Origin: Dietzia lutea
GTDB lineage: Bacteria > Actinomycetota > Actinomycetes > Mycobacteriales > Mycobacteriaceae
NCBI RefSeq assembly: GCF_003096075.1
Contig: NZ_CP015449.1
Location: 1,302,001-1,366,000 of the forward strand
Direction: 5' to 3'
DNA length: 64,000 bases
Made by a program: the position numbers and the translations under genes. Position 1 is the first letter of the stretch. Each line of letters begins with the position of its first letter. Shown one piece after another: positions 19,088-28,266 of this stretch. A model generated the notes under the pieces. It was not told the DNA's origin and ran no database searches. It saw only the letters and a list, made by a program, of their open reading frames with translations.

Positions 19088-20947
19088 GTGATCGAGATTC
19101 CCAACTTCGCAGAGACGACGTTCACCGATCCGGCCAGGATCAGGAACTTCTGCATCATCGCGCACATCGACCACGGCAAGTCGACGCTGGCCGACCGCAT
19201 GCTGCAGCTCACCGGCGTGGTCGAGGAGCGGCTCATGCGCGCCCAGTACCTCGACCGCATGGACATCGAGCGCGAACGCGGCATCACCATCAAGGCGCAG
19301 AACGTCCGCCTGCCCTGGGTGCCGCGCTCCGGCGCGCACGAGGGCGAGGAGATCGTCCTGCACATGATCGACACCCCCGGCCACGTGGACTTCACCTACG
19401 AGGTCTCCCGCGCGCTCGAGGCGTGTGAGGGTGCGATTCTGCTGGTGGACGCCGCGCAGGGCATCGAGGCGCAGACCCTGGCCAATCTCTACCTGGCCAT
19501 GGAGAACGACCTCGAGATCATCCCCGTGCTCAACAAGATCGACCTGCCGGCCGCGGACCCCGACCGGTTCGCCGAGGAGATCTCCCACATCGTCGGCTGC
19601 GAGCCGGGTGACGTCCTGCGCGTCTCCGGCAAGACCGGTGCGGGCGTCGAGGAGCTGCTCGACAAGCTGTGCGAGACCATCCCCGCCCCGGTCGGCGACC
19701 CGGAGGCTCCGCCGCGGGCGATGATCTTCGACTCGGTGTACGACACCTACCGCGGTGTGGTCACGTACGTCCGTGTGGTCGACGGCTCGCTCAAGCCGCG
19801 CGAGAAGGTCAAAATGATGTCCACGGGCACCACCTACGAGGCGCTCGAGGTGGGGATCATCTCGCCCGAACCCAAGGCGACGAGCGGGCTCGGCCCCGGC
19901 GAGGTGGGCTACCTCATCACCGGCGTGAAGGACGTGCGTCAGTCCAAGGTCGGTGACACGGTCACCGCCGCGCGGAACGGCGCGGACGAGCCGCTCCCCG
20001 GTTACGCCGAGCCCAATCCGATGGTCTTCTCGGGCCTCTACCCGATCGACGGCTCGGACTACCCGGTGCTGCGCGACGCCCTGGACAAGCTGCGCCTCAA
20101 CGACGCGTCCCTGGACTACGAGCCCGAGACGTCAGTGGCGCTGGGCTTCGGCTTCCGCTGCGGCTTCCTGGGCCTGCTGCACATGGAGATCACGCGCGAC
20201 CGCCTGGAGCGCGAGTTCAACCTCGACCTCATCTCCACCGCCCCGAACGTCGTGTACCGCGTCATAGCCGAGGACGGCTCCGAGCACCAGGTCACCAACC
20301 CCTCGTACTGGCCCGAGGGCAAGAACCGCGAGGTCTACGAGCCGATCGTCAAGTGCACGATCATCGTGCCCAGCGAGTTCGTCGGCACGACCATGGAGCT
20401 GTGCCAGTCCAAGCGCGGCGAGATGAAGGGCATGGACTACCTGTCGGAGACGCGGGTGGAGCTGCGCTACGTGCTGCCGATGGGCGAGATCATCTTCGAC
20501 TTCTTCGACTCGCTCAAGTCCCGCACCAAGGGCTACGCGTCGATGGACTACGAGGAGGCCGGCGAGCAGATCGCGGACCTGGTCAAGGTCGACATCCTCC
20601 TGCAGGGCGAGGCCGTGGACGCCTTCAGCGCGATCGTGCACCGCGACCACGCCCAGGCGTACGGCAACAAGATGACGGTCAAGCTCAAGGAGCTCATCCC
20701 GCGTCAGCAGTACGAGGTGCCGGTGCAGGCGGCGATCGGCTCCAAGATCATCGCGCGCGAGAACATCCGCGCCATCCGCAAGGACGTGCTGTCCAAGTGC
20801 TACGGCGGCGACATCAGCCGTAAGCGCAAGCTGCTGGAGAAGCAGAAGGAGGGCAAGAAGCGCATGAAGTCCATCGGTCGCGTGGACGTGCCGCAGGAGG
20901 CCTTCGTCGCGGCGCTGTCGGCGGATTCGAGCGCGGACAAGAAGTAG
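19088..20947 (+). CDS. lepA: elongation factor 4 (LepA)
   Basis: A 619-residue translational GTPase. G1 is [10 protein letters not shown]3 is DTPGH in [11 protein letters not shown]4 is NKID, and the LepA-specific C-terminal domain ends with [22 protein letters not shown]. It back-translocates or remodels stalled ribosomes and aids 30S biogenesis. GTG at 19088 is the only start codon between the upstream in-frame stop (19037) and the conserved core; AGGAG lies unusually close to it. Confidence 0.96.
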   Translation: MIEIPNFAETTFTDPARIRNFCIIAHIDHGKSTLADRMLQLTGVVEERLMRAQYLDRMDIERERGITIKAQNVRLPWVPRSGAHEGEEIVLHMIDTPGHVDFTYEVSRALEACEGAILLVDAAQGIEAQTLANLYLAMENDLEIIPVLNKIDLPAADPDRFAEEISHIVGCEPGDVLRVSGKTGAGVEELLDKLCETIPAPVGDPEAPPRAMIFDSVYDTYRGVVTYVRVVDGSLKPREKVKMMSTGTTYEALEVGIISPEPKATSGLGPGEVGYLITGVKDVRQSKVGDTVTAARNGADEPLPGYAEPNPMVFSGLYPIDGSDYPVLRDALDKLRLNDASLDYEPETSVALGFGFRCGFLGLLHMEITRDRLEREFNLDLISTAPNVVYRVIAEDGSEHQVTNPSYWPEGKNREVYEPIVKCTIIVPSEFVGTTMELCQSKRGEMKGMDYLSETRVELRYVLPMGEIIFDFFDSLKSRTKGYASMDYEEAGEQIADLVKVDILLQGEAVDAFSAIVHRDHAQAYGNKMTVKLKELIPRQQYEVPVQAAIGSKIIARENIRAIRKDVLSKCYGGDISRKRKLLEKQKEGKKRMKSIGRVDVPQEAFVAALSADSSADKK

Positions 20948-20967
20948 GGCCGGGCGCGGTCCGGCCC
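20947..20967. terminator. short hairpin after lepA
   Basis: GGGCCGG and CCGGCCC (20947-20953 and 20961-20967) with a seven-base loop, between convergent lepA and the CGNR gene. Its first base overlaps the lepA stop. No T-tract. Confidence 0.45.
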
Positions 20968-20993
20968 GGCTTCGGGTCCCGGCGCCGAGCGCG

Positions 20994-21506
20994 TCAGCCC
21001 CGGGCGCGGTGGCGGCGGACCGCGCACCGGTTCGTGCAGCGCGTCGAGCAGTACGCCTTGCGCCCGTTGCGGGTGGTGTCGGCGAACACGGCGTCGCAGT
21101 CGTCGGCCGCGCACCGCGCGAGCCGGTCGATGCCGCGCGAGGTGAGGTGCAGGGCGGTGCCCACCGAGAACATGGCGGTGAGCACCCGGGCGAAGCTCAC
21201 GTCGTCGGCGCGGTAGTGGACGTGCCAGTGCCCGTCGTGGTCGGTGAGGCGGGGCGGTCCCGAGTGGTCGGCGAGGAGGGCGTTGAGCGCGGTGGCGCGC
21301 TCGCGGGGGTCGGTGGTGTCGACGACGACGAGCCAGTCGTCGAGGAATGCCAGCAGTTCCCCGAGGTCCGCGTCGGTGGCGCTCCGATCGATGGTCACGC
21401 CCGCTTCACGGCAGCGGTCGACCAGCTCGCGGGCCGTGCGGGGGCGGCGGTTGGCCAGGTCGGCGGCCAGGGTGACCGGATCGGCGCCGTAAGGGTTGAT
21501 ATACAC
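20994..21506 (-). CDS. CGNR zinc-finger / ABATE-like regulator
   Basis: A 170-residue protein with an N-terminal stress-induced (ABATE-type) domain beginning MYINPYGADPVTLAADLAN and a C-terminal treble-clef zinc finger: CAADDCDAVFADTTRNGRKAYCSTRCTNR. The usual CGNR reads CTNR here. Such proteins are thought to be transcription regulators with a ligand-binding N-terminal domain. The GTG start at 21506 sits in an AT-rich gap of 26 bases facing the TauE/SafE gene, its likely partner or target. Confidence 0.85.
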   Translation of the reverse strand: MYINPYGADPVTLAADLANRRPRTARELVDRCREAGVTIDRSATDADLGELLAFLDDWLVVVDTTDPRERATALNALLADHSGPPRLTDHDGHWHVHYRADDVSFARVLTAMFSVGTALHLTSRGIDRLARCAADDCDAVFADTTRNGRKAYCSTRCTNRCAVRRHRARG

Positions 21507-21532
21507 AAACCGATTACAGCACAGTTATCGGC

Positions 21533-22354
21533 ATGCCCTTCTCCCTGGCGAGCGCAGCCTCGTCGTCCGCCGTCGGTGTCTCGGTGTGGGTCCTCGCGGC
21601 CCTGGTGCTGGCGGCGTTCGTCGCGGGCTGGGTCGACTCGGTGGTCGGCGGGGGCGGACTCATCCAGTTGCCGGCGCTGGTCATCGGGCTCCCCGCCGAC
21701 GCCTCCACCCCGGAGATCCTCGGCACCAACAAGCTCTCGTCGGTGGCCGGGACGCTCGTGGCCACGGCGACCTATCTGCGCAGGATCCGGGTCCCGGTGG
21801 CCATGGTCGCGCCGCTGGTCGTGGCCGCCTTCGCGGGCTCCGCGGCGGGCTCGTCCGTCGCCCGCTTCATCCCCAAGGAACTGCTCACCCCGCTCGTCCT
21901 GGTGGCGGTGGTCGCGGTGGGGGCCTACACGTGGTTCAAGCCGAGCCTGGGGCGTGTCCACGAGGAGCGGCACTCGGGCTGGTCCCGCGCGTGGCGCTCG
22001 GCGCTCATCGGCGTGGTGGTGGGCTTCTACGACGGCATCCTCGGCCCGGGGACGGGATCCTTCTTCGTCATCGCGATCGTCGCGTTCTTGGGGTTCGGGT
22101 TCCTGCAGGGCACCGTGGCCGCCAAGATCGCCAACCTCACCACCAACCTCGCCTCGATCCTCGTGTTCGGTGTGCACGGCGAGGTCCTGTGGATCCTCGG
22201 CGGGTGCATGGCCCTGGCCAACCTCACCGGGGGCTTCCTCGGGGCCCGCATGGCCATGAACCGCGGCAACGAGTTCATCCGCACCGTCTTCCTCATGGTC
22301 ATCGCGATCCTGGCCGTGAGGCTGGCGTGGGACACCGCCGCGCAGTGGCTCTGA
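21533..22354 (+). CDS. TauE/SafE family sulfite/organosulfonate exporter
   Basis: A 273-residue membrane protein with about eight hydrophobic segments and two related halves. Each half carries the family loop: GWVDSVVGGGGLIQLPAL with GTNKLSS near the N-terminus, and GFYDGILGPGTGSF with KIANLTTN later. The family exports small anions such as sulfite or sulfoacetate, or moves protons with them. The substrate is not known. It is divergent from, and probably regulated by, the CGNR protein. Confidence 0.88.
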   Translation: MPFSLASAASSSAVGVSVWVLAALVLAAFVAGWVDSVVGGGGLIQLPALVIGLPADASTPEILGTNKLSSVAGTLVATATYLRRIRVPVAMVAPLVVAAFAGSAAGSSVARFIPKELLTPLVLVAVVAVGAYTWFKPSLGRVHEERHSGWSRAWRSALIGVVVGFYDGILGPGTGSFFVIAIVAFLGFGFLQGTVAAKIANLTTNLASILVFGVHGEVLWILGGCMALANLTGGFLGARMAMNRGNEFIRTVFLMVIAILAVRLAWDTAAQWL

Positions 22355-22371
22355 CGGGTCGGTGGCCGACG

Positions 22372-22377
22372 TAGACT
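22372..22377 (+). promoter_or_regulatory. -10 element of a leaderless promoter
   Basis: TAGACT ends seven bases before the ATG at 22385. Confidence 0.5.
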
Positions 22378-22384
22378 GCCCCTC

Positions 22385-24493
22385 ATGACCATTCCGAGCC
22401 CCGAGGCCCCGCGTCACCCGCTGCTCGACGAGTCCCCGCTGCCGTACGGACTGCCCGACTTCGCGATGGTGCGGGACGAGGACCTGGAACCGGCCATCCG
22501 CACCGCGATCGACGATCACGCGGCGGAGATCGCCGCGATCGTGGGCAACCCGGGGCCGCCGACGGCCGACAACACCGTGGTCGCGCTCGAGCGCTCGGGC
22601 CTGGCCCTGGACCGGGTCCTGTCGGTCTTCTACGGACTGCTCGGCCCGGACGCCACGCCCGCCCGCCTGGCCGTGGAACGGGTCGTCTCGCCACTGCTGG
22701 CCGCGCACCGTTCCGCCGTGATGACGGACCCGGGCCTGTTCGCCCGCGTCGACGCGGTCCACTCCGCGTTGGAGGTCGGCGATCTGGACCTCGACGACGA
22801 GACCGCGCGGCTCGTCCGCCGGCATTACCGGGACCTGCTCCGCGCCGGTGCCGCGCTCGACGACGCGGACCGGGCCCGCCTCACCGCGATCGACACCCGT
22901 CTCGCGGAGCTCACCACGGAGTTCGGCGAGAACCTGCTGGCCTCCACCACGGAACTGGCCGTCCCCGTCACCGACGAGGCCGAACTCGCCGGGCTGCCGG
23001 AGTCGATGCGTGCCACGCTCGCCGCGACCGCCGCCGACGCGGGCCGGGACGGCTGGCTGATCCCGCTGGGGCTGCCGACGGTCCAGCCGATCACCGCCTG
23101 GCTCGACGACGCGGGCCTGCGCCGCCGCGTGTCGGAGGCCTCGCTGGGCCGGGGCGCGACCCCGGGGCACGACAACACGCCGATCGTGCTGGAGATCGTG
23201 CGCCTGCGCGCCGAGCGCGCCCGCCTGCTCGGGCTGGGGTCCCACGCCGAACACGTCCTCGCCGTGGAGACGGCCGGGACCCCGGAGGCGGCCCGCGGTC
23301 TGCTGCTCGACGTGGTCGACGCCGCGGTGACCAACGCCCGCAACGAGGCCAAGGACCTGCTCGGTGGCGAGGAGCGCGAATTGCACCCCGCCGACTGGGC
23401 GTGGGAGTCCGAGCGCCTGCGGGCCGAGCGGTTCCGGGTGGACGACGCGACAGTCCGTCCGTACTTCGAGCTCGAGCGGGTGCTGCGCGACGGGGTGATG
23501 CACGCGGCGTCGGAGTTGTACGGGCTGCGTTTCGCCGAGCGCACTGATCTCGCCGGGTACCTGCCCGATGTCCGCGTGATCGAGGTGTTCGACGACAAGC
23601 GGGCGGAGCCGGATGTTGGCGTCGGCCTCCTGTTGTTGGACTACTACGCCCGTCCCACCAAGCGCGGCGGGGCATGGATGAGCTCGTTCCGGGACCAGTC
23701 CCGGCTCCTGGACTCCCGCCCGGTCATCGTCAACGTCATGAACCTCGCCCGTCCCGCGGCGGGGCAGCCCACGCTGCTCACCATGGACGAGGTCACGACA
23801 ATGTTCCACGAGTTCGGTCACGCCCTGCACGGACTCCTGTCGGACGTGGAGTACCCGGTGTTCTCGGGCACCTCGGTCCCGCGTGACTTCGTCGAGTTCC
23901 CGTCCCAGGTCAACGAGATGTGGGCTCGTCGGCCGGAGATGCTCGCCCGCTACGCGCGGCACGTCGAGACGGGGGGGCCGATCGGCGAGGAGCTGGTGGA
24001 GCGGATGCGTGAGGCCGAGCGCTTCGGCGAGGGCCAGGCCACCGTGGAGTACCTCGCCGCTGCCCTCATCGACCTCGAGTGGCACTCCCTCACCCCGGAG
24101 GAGGCGGAGGCCGTCGCCGACGTCGACGCGTTCGAGGCCCGCGTACTGGCCGATGCCGGCCTCGACGTACCGGGCATCGAGCCGCGGTACCGGTCGCGGT
24201 ACTTCCAGCACATCTTCGCCGGCGGGTACTCGGCCGCCTACTACTCGTACTTCTGGGCCGAGGTGCTCGACGCCGACGCCGCCGAGTGGTTCGTGGAGCG
24301 CGGTGGGCTAAAGCGGGACTCGGGGGACCGGATGCGACGCGAGGTCCTCTCGCGGGGCGGCGCGATCGACTTCCTCGACGCCTACCGGCGGATGCGTGGG
24401 TCCGAGCCGAACACGGCGGCCCTGCTGCGCCGACGCGGGCTCGACTCCTCGGTGGTGGGAGGCCGCCGCGCCGCCGCCACCGGGCAGTCGTAG
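22385..24493 (+). CDS. M3 family zinc metallopeptidase (Dcp/oligopeptidase A type)
   Basis: A 702-residue thimet-oligopeptidase relative. The zinc motif HEFGH lies at residues 475-479 within MFHEFGHALHGLLSD, and the third ligand is expected in the following helix (PSQVNEMW). The protein is cytoplasmic, as no signal peptide is seen. It trims small peptides; the N-terminal FENPLL-like region resembles peptidyl-dipeptidase Dcp. Its stop codon TAG is the first part of the -10 element of the next gene. Confidence 0.92.
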   Translation: MTIPSPEAPRHPLLDESPLPYGLPDFAMVRDEDLEPAIRTAIDDHAAEIAAIVGNPGPPTADNTVVALERSGLALDRVLSVFYGLLGPDATPARLAVERVVSPLLAAHRSAVMTDPGLFARVDAVHSALEVGDLDLDDETARLVRRHYRDLLRAGAALDDADRARLTAIDTRLAELTTEFGENLLASTTELAVPVTDEAELAGLPESMRATLAATAADAGRDGWLIPLGLPTVQPITAWLDDAGLRRRVSEASLGRGATPGHDNTPIVLEIVRLRAERARLLGLGSHAEHVLAVETAGTPEAARGLLLDVVDAAVTNARNEAKDLLGGEERELHPADWAWESERLRAERFRVDDATVRPYFELERVLRDGVMHAASELYGLRFAERTDLAGYLPDVRVIEVFDDKRAEPDVGVGLLLLDYYARPTKRGGAWMSSFRDQSRLLDSRPVIVNVMNLARPAAGQPTLLTMDEVTTMFHEFGHALHGLLSDVEYPVFSGTSVPRDFVEFPSQVNEMWARRPEMLARYARHVETGGPIGEELVERMREAERFGEGQATVEYLAAALIDLEWHSLTPEEAEAVADVDAFEARVLADAGLDVPGIEPRYRSRYFQHIFAGGYSAAYYSYFWAEVLDADAAEWFVERGGLKRDSGDRMRREVLSRGGAIDFLDAYRRMRGSEPNTAALLRRRGLDSSVVGGRRAAATGQS

Positions 24494-24496
24494 GAT
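24491..24496 (+). promoter_or_regulatory. -10 element overlapping the M3 peptidase stop codon
   Basis: TAGGAT starts with the TAG stop of the peptidase gene and ends six bases before the GTG at 24503. Confidence 0.4.
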
Positions 24497-24502
24497 CCCT
24501 GC

Positions 24503-24712
24503 GTGACGGCGTTCCTGCAGTTCTGGGACAGGGTCGAGCTCTGGCTCGCAACCCTGCCGTTCCCCCTGCAGGTCGCGATCATGCTCGCGATGGGGGTCCC
24601 GCTGTTCCTCCTCGCCGCCGTGGCGGTGGAGTGGATCGCGGATCTGCTCGTCCAGAGGTTCCGCTCGCTCGTCGCGCCACGGACAGTCGAGACCGGGAAG
24701 GAGGTCCGCTGA
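24503..24712 (+). CDS. small membrane protein
   Basis: A 69-residue protein with an N-terminal amphipathic stretch, one or two hydrophobic segments (about residues 20-50, PFPLQVAIMLAMGVPLFLLA) and a charged C-terminus. No family was recognised. It starts with GTG nine bases after the M3 peptidase gene and ends in TGA overlapping the ATG of an even smaller membrane protein. The two look like a translationally coupled pair. Confidence 0.6.
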   Translation: MTAFLQFWDRVELWLATLPFPLQVAIMLAMGVPLFLLAAVAVEWIADLLVQRFRSLVAPRTVETGKEVR

Positions 24713-24795
24713 TGCCCCGGTCGCGAGTGACACTCGCCCTCGTCCTGCTGATCGCGCTCGTCGTGATCGCATGGGTCCTCGTCGAGGTCCTGTAG
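24712..24795 (+). CDS. 27-residue single-pass membrane microprotein
   Basis: An ATG at 24712 overlaps the preceding TGA and has a near-perfect ribosome binding site, AAGGAGGT, seven bases upstream. The product begins MPRSRVTLALVLLIALV and is almost entirely one hydrophobic helix ending in EVL. The basic N-terminus predicts an N-in topology. It is too short for most gene finders. Its function is unknown. Confidence 0.55.
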   Translation: MPRSRVTLALVLLIALVVIAWVLVEVL

Positions 24796-24858
24796 ACCCC
24801 GTTCACATCCGGTGTACGGAACCGTTCGCAACGGGACCCGTGGGGCGAAACCCGGACG

Positions 24859-24864
24859 TACACT
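24859..24864 (+). promoter_or_regulatory. -10 element of the WS/DGAT gene
   Basis: TACACT ends six bases before the ATG at 24871. A small palindrome, CCGTT-CGC-AACGG, sits at 24822-24834, in the -35/-50 region, and could be an operator. Confidence 0.5.
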
Positions 24865-24870
24865 CCCTCC

Positions 24871-26979
24871 ATGCAGCGCTTGAGTGGGCTCGACGCCAGC
24901 TTCCTCTACTTCGAGACCAGGTCCCAGCTCCTGCACGTGTGCGGGCTGATCGTGCTGGATGTGTCCGAGATGCCGGACGGGTACTCGTTCGCTGCCCTGC
25001 GGGACGAACTCTCCCGGCGGATCACCGCGATGCCCCCGTTCCGCCGCAAGCTGCACGACTCGCTGCTCAACGTGGACCATCCGGTCTGGGTGGAGGACAA
25101 GGACTTCGACATCGACCACCACCTGCACCGCGTGGGCATACCCGCCCCCGGCGGGGACCACGAACTCGCGGAGCTGTGCGCACACCTGGCCGGGCAGCCG
25201 ATCGACCGGTCGATGCCGCTGTGGCAGATGTACGTCATCGAGGGCCTGCAGGACGGCCGGGTCGCCGTGTTCGCCAAGATGCACCACTCCACCGTGGACG
25301 GCGTCACGGGAGCAAACATGCTCTCGCAGCTGTGCACGCTGACGCCGGAGGACCCGGACCTCGACGAGGAGCTGGTCGGTCAGAGCGCCGGTGGCTCCGG
25401 AGCCATGGAGCTCGCCGTCGGCGGGGCGCTGTCCCGCCTGGCGACGCCGTGGCGGCTCGCCTCGTTGCTGCCCGGCACGCTCGGCGTCTTGCCGTCGTGG
25501 ATCAACCGGGCCCGCAAGGGACTGGCGATGCCCGCGCCGTTCACGGCGCCGCGCACCCCGTTCAACCGCACCATCACCGGTCACCGGTCCATCTCCTTCG
25601 CCAGCGTGGATCTCGCGGACGTCAAGCGCGTGAAGAACGCCTTCGGCACGACGGTCAACGACGTCGTGCTGGCGGTGTGCTCCACCGCCCTGCGCAAGTA
25701 CCTCGACGGGCTGGACGCCCTGCCGCGCAAGCCGCTCATCGCGATGGTGCCGATGTCCGTGCACGCCGCGGAGTCCAGGCCGGGCACCAACCGGGTGTCG
25801 GGGATGTTCATGTCTCTGGCCACGGACATCGACGACCCGGTCGGGCGGCTCGAGGCGATCCGTGACGCGAACACCGTCGCCAAGGACCACACCGACGCCC
25901 TGGACGCCAACCTGCTCACCGACTGGGCGCAGTTCGCCGCGCCGTCGGTGTTCGGGTCCGCGGTGCGCATGTACTCGCGGCTGCGGCTCTCCGAGCGTCA
26001 TCCGGTCGTGCACAACCTGGTCGTCTCCAACGTGCCCGGGCCCAATCTCCCGCTGTACTTCCTGGGCGCGAAGATCGAGAAGATGATGCCGATGGGCCCG
26101 GTGTTCCACGGCGCGGGCCTGAACTGCACGGTGATGTCGTTGGACGGACGCCTGCACTTCGGGTTCATCGGCTGCAAGGACCTCGTGCCGGATCCGTGGC
26201 CGCTGGCGAACGCGGTCGAGGACGCCCTCGCGGAGTTCGTCGCCGCGGCGGACGAGCGCGACGGCGGTGGCGATCCGGCTGGCTCGGCCGGGGCCGAGGT
26301 CGCTGTACGGGAGGAGACCTCCACGGCCGTGGCCACGCTCGACGAGCAGTCGACCGAAGTCGCAGAGCGCCCCGCGCCGGCGAAGAAGGCCCCCGCGAAG
26401 AAGTCCGCCGCCGCGAAGGCTCCGGCGAAGAAGGTCACGGCGAAGAAGACTCCGGCGAAGAAGGCCACGGCGAAGAAGGCTCCGGCGAAGAAGGCCGCCG
26501 CAGAGAAGTCCGCCGCCGCGAAGGCGCCGGCGGAAAAGTCCCCTGCGAAAAAGACCTCCGCAGGGAAGACCCCAGCCGCGAAGGCCGCCACGAAGAAGGC
26601 CCCGGCGAAGAAGGCCCCGGCGAAGAAGGGCGCGGCCGCGAAGCGACAGAACAAGCCCACCGGCTCCAAGCCGACCGGGTCCGCACCGCGGTCGGCTGAC
26701 CGCGCGGACGCCCCCGAGGCGCCGACGTACAGTGCTCCGGCGGTGACCACGCCCGACGGCGACGTCGGGCCCGCCCGGCCGACCGCCGTGCCGGACGCCC
26801 CAGCGGGGCCGGGCACCCCCGATGACGCCTCCCGGGCACCGACGTACGGCGCGCCTGCGGTTACAGTCCTTGACGACGACGAGCTCTCGGTGACGACGAC
26901 CCCGCCGATCGAGACGCTGCCCACCCCGGGCACGACAGGAGGTGAGACCGGATCGGACACCGAGACCGGTCAGATGTGA
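24871..26979 (+). CDS. wax ester synthase/diacylglycerol acyltransferase with a histone H1-like tail
   Basis: A 702-residue protein. Residues 1 to about 465 are a complete bacterial WS/DGAT enzyme, which makes triacylglycerol or wax esters from acyl-CoA. The start MQRLSGLDASFLYFET and the active-site HHSTVDG (in AKMHHSTVDGVTGANML) are canonical, as is a C-terminal NVPGP motif. After an acidic linker, residues about 500-595 consist of Lys/Ala/Pro repeats (PAKKA, TAKKT) like eukaryotic H1 or bacterial phasin PhaF tails. The last 85 residues hold two copies of APTY(S/G)APAVT (617-626 and 656-665). The stop overlaps hemW. Confidence 0.9.
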   Translation: MQRLSGLDASFLYFETRSQLLHVCGLIVLDVSEMPDGYSFAALRDELSRRITAMPPFRRKLHDSLLNVDHPVWVEDKDFDIDHHLHRVGIPAPGGDHELAELCAHLAGQPIDRSMPLWQMYVIEGLQDGRVAVFAKMHHSTVDGVTGANMLSQLCTLTPEDPDLDEELVGQSAGGSGAMELAVGGALSRLATPWRLASLLPGTLGVLPSWINRARKGLAMPAPFTAPRTPFNRTITGHRSISFASVDLADVKRVKNAFGTTVNDVVLAVCSTALRKYLDGLDALPRKPLIAMVPMSVHAAESRPGTNRVSGMFMSLATDIDDPVGRLEAIRDANTVAKDHTDALDANLLTDWAQFAAPSVFGSAVRMYSRLRLSERHPVVHNLVVSNVPGPNLPLYFLGAKIEKMMPMGPVFHGAGLNCTVMSLDGRLHFGFIGCKDLVPDPWPLANAVEDALAEFVAAADERDGGGDPAGSAGAEVAVREETSTAVATLDEQSTEVAERPAPAKKAPAKKSAAAKAPAKKVTAKKTPAKKATAKKAPAKKAAAEKSAAAKAPAEKSPAKKTSAGKTPAAKAATKKAPAKKAPAKKGAAAKRQNKPTGSKPTGSAPRSADRADAPEAPTYSAPAVTTPDGDVGPARPTAVPDAPAGPGTPDDASRAPTYGAPAVTVLDDDELSVTTTPPIETLPTPGTTGGETGSDTETGQM

Positions 26980-28193
26980 CGATCGCGCCACACGACCCGG
27001 CCGAGCTGGCGGCGACGCCACCGGCCCGCGACCCCGAGGCGCCCTTCGGCATCTACCTCCACGTGCCGTTCTGCTCCACCCGGTGCGGCTACTGCGACTT
27101 CAACACCTACACCGCCGGCGAACTCGGATCGGCGACCTCACCCGTCGACTGGGAACGCGCCGCCGCGATCGAGATCGATCGGGCCGCGCAGGCGCTGTCC
27201 TCCGCCGGCGCGCCCCCGAAGGTCGACACCGTCTTCATCGGCGGCGGCACCCCGTCGCTGGTCGGCGCGGACGTCCTCGTCGGCCTCCTCGCGCGCATCG
27301 ACGCCGCCTTCGGCCTGGCCCCCGGCGCGGAGGTCACCACGGAGAGCAACCCCGAGTCCACGTCCCCCGAGTTCTTCGCGCGCCTGCGCGAGGGCGGGTT
27401 CACGCGCATCTCGCTGGGCATGCAGTCCACCGCCGCGCACGTCCTGCGCATCCTCGACCGCACCCACACCCCCGGTCGGCCGCAGGAGGCGGTCGCCGAG
27501 GCACTGCAGGCGGGGTTCGAGCACGTCAACCTCGACGTCATCTACGGCACGCCGGGGGAGACCGACGACGACCTCGCGCGGACCCTCGACGCGGTCGTCG
27601 GCGCCGGGGTCGACCACGTCTCCGCCTACTCGCTGATCGTCGAGGACGGCACCGCTCTGGCCCGCCGGATCCGCCGGGGCGAGATGCCGGGGACCGTCGA
27701 CGACGTGCTCGCCGACCGATACGAGCAGGTGGCAGACCGTCTCGCCCGGGCAGGGTTCCACTGGTACGAGGTCTCCAACTTCGCCACCGACTCCTCGGCG
27801 TACTGCCGCCACAACATGGGCTACTGGCGCGGCGGCGACTGGTGGGGCGTCGGGCCGGGTGCCCACTCCCACGTCGCCGGGGCCCGGTGGTGGAACGTCA
27901 AGCACCCCGCGCGCTACGCCGCCGAGTGCGACGCCGGCCGGCTCCCCGTCGACGGCGGGGAACTGCTCGACGACTCCGACCGCCACATCGAGCGGATCAT
28001 GACCGGGCTCCGGCTGGCGGAGGGGCTCGGCGACAACGCGTTCACCGCGGACGAGCGTGCCCGCGCCGACGAGCGCGTGGCGGCCGGGCTGCTGCGCCGC
28101 CGACCGGCCGACGATCCCGCCGGCCCCGGGTACGCGCTGACCGAGGCGGGTCGACTGCTCGCCGACGGCGTCGTCCGCGACGTGCTCGTCTGA
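26976..28193 (+). CDS. hemW: radical SAM heme chaperone HemW
   Basis: A 405-residue radical SAM protein. The cluster motif C33-x3-C37-x2-C40 is followed by D-F, so it lacks the fourth cysteine of true HemN and fits HemW, which transfers heme rather than oxidising coproporphyrinogen. FIGGGTPS and the HemN-like C-terminal domain are present. GTG at 26976 overlaps the WS/DGAT stop by four bases. Databases often call it oxygen-independent coproporphyrinogen III oxidase. Confidence 0.9.
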   Translation: MTIAPHDPAELAATPPARDPEAPFGIYLHVPFCSTRCGYCDFNTYTAGELGSATSPVDWERAAAIEIDRAAQALSSAGAPPKVDTVFIGGGTPSLVGADVLVGLLARIDAAFGLAPGAEVTTESNPESTSPEFFARLREGGFTRISLGMQSTAAHVLRILDRTHTPGRPQEAVAEALQAGFEHVNLDVIYGTPGETDDDLARTLDAVVGAGVDHVSAYSLIVEDGTALARRIRRGEMPGTVDDVLADRYEQVADRLARAGFHWYEVSNFATDSSAYCRHNMGYWRGGDWWGVGPGAHSHVAGARWWNVKHPARYAAECDAGRLPVDGGELLDDSDRHIERIMTGLRLAEGLGDNAFTADERARADERVAAGLLRRRPADDPAGPGYALTEAGRLLADGVVRDVLV

Positions 28194-28228
28194 CGCCGTC
28201 GACTGGGCCGTCGGCGCAGGAACTGGCA

Positions 28229-28234
28229 TAGAAT
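28229..28234 (+). promoter_or_regulatory. -10 element of hrcA
   Basis: TAGAAT, 32 bases before the hrcA ATG, with a GGGGAGGAG ribosome binding site between. No CIRCE inverted repeat was found here. Confidence 0.45.
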
Positions 28235-28266
28235 CGGCGGAACGACGGACAGGGGAGGAGCGGACT

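Noticed and set aside
21395-24211. A very long open frame on the minus strand opposite the TauE/SafE and M3 peptidase genes
   Set aside because: High GC codon bias leaves antisense frames open. The translation is low-complexity (Arg/Gly/Asp/Val) with no domain, while the plus strand carries clear families.
26976-28193. Oxygen-independent coproporphyrinogen III oxidase (HemN)
   Set aside because: The radical SAM motif lacks the fourth cysteine of HemN; the sequence fits HemW.
28194-28266. CIRCE operator upstream of hrcA
   Set aside because: No nine-base inverted repeat of the TTAGCACTC type is present.
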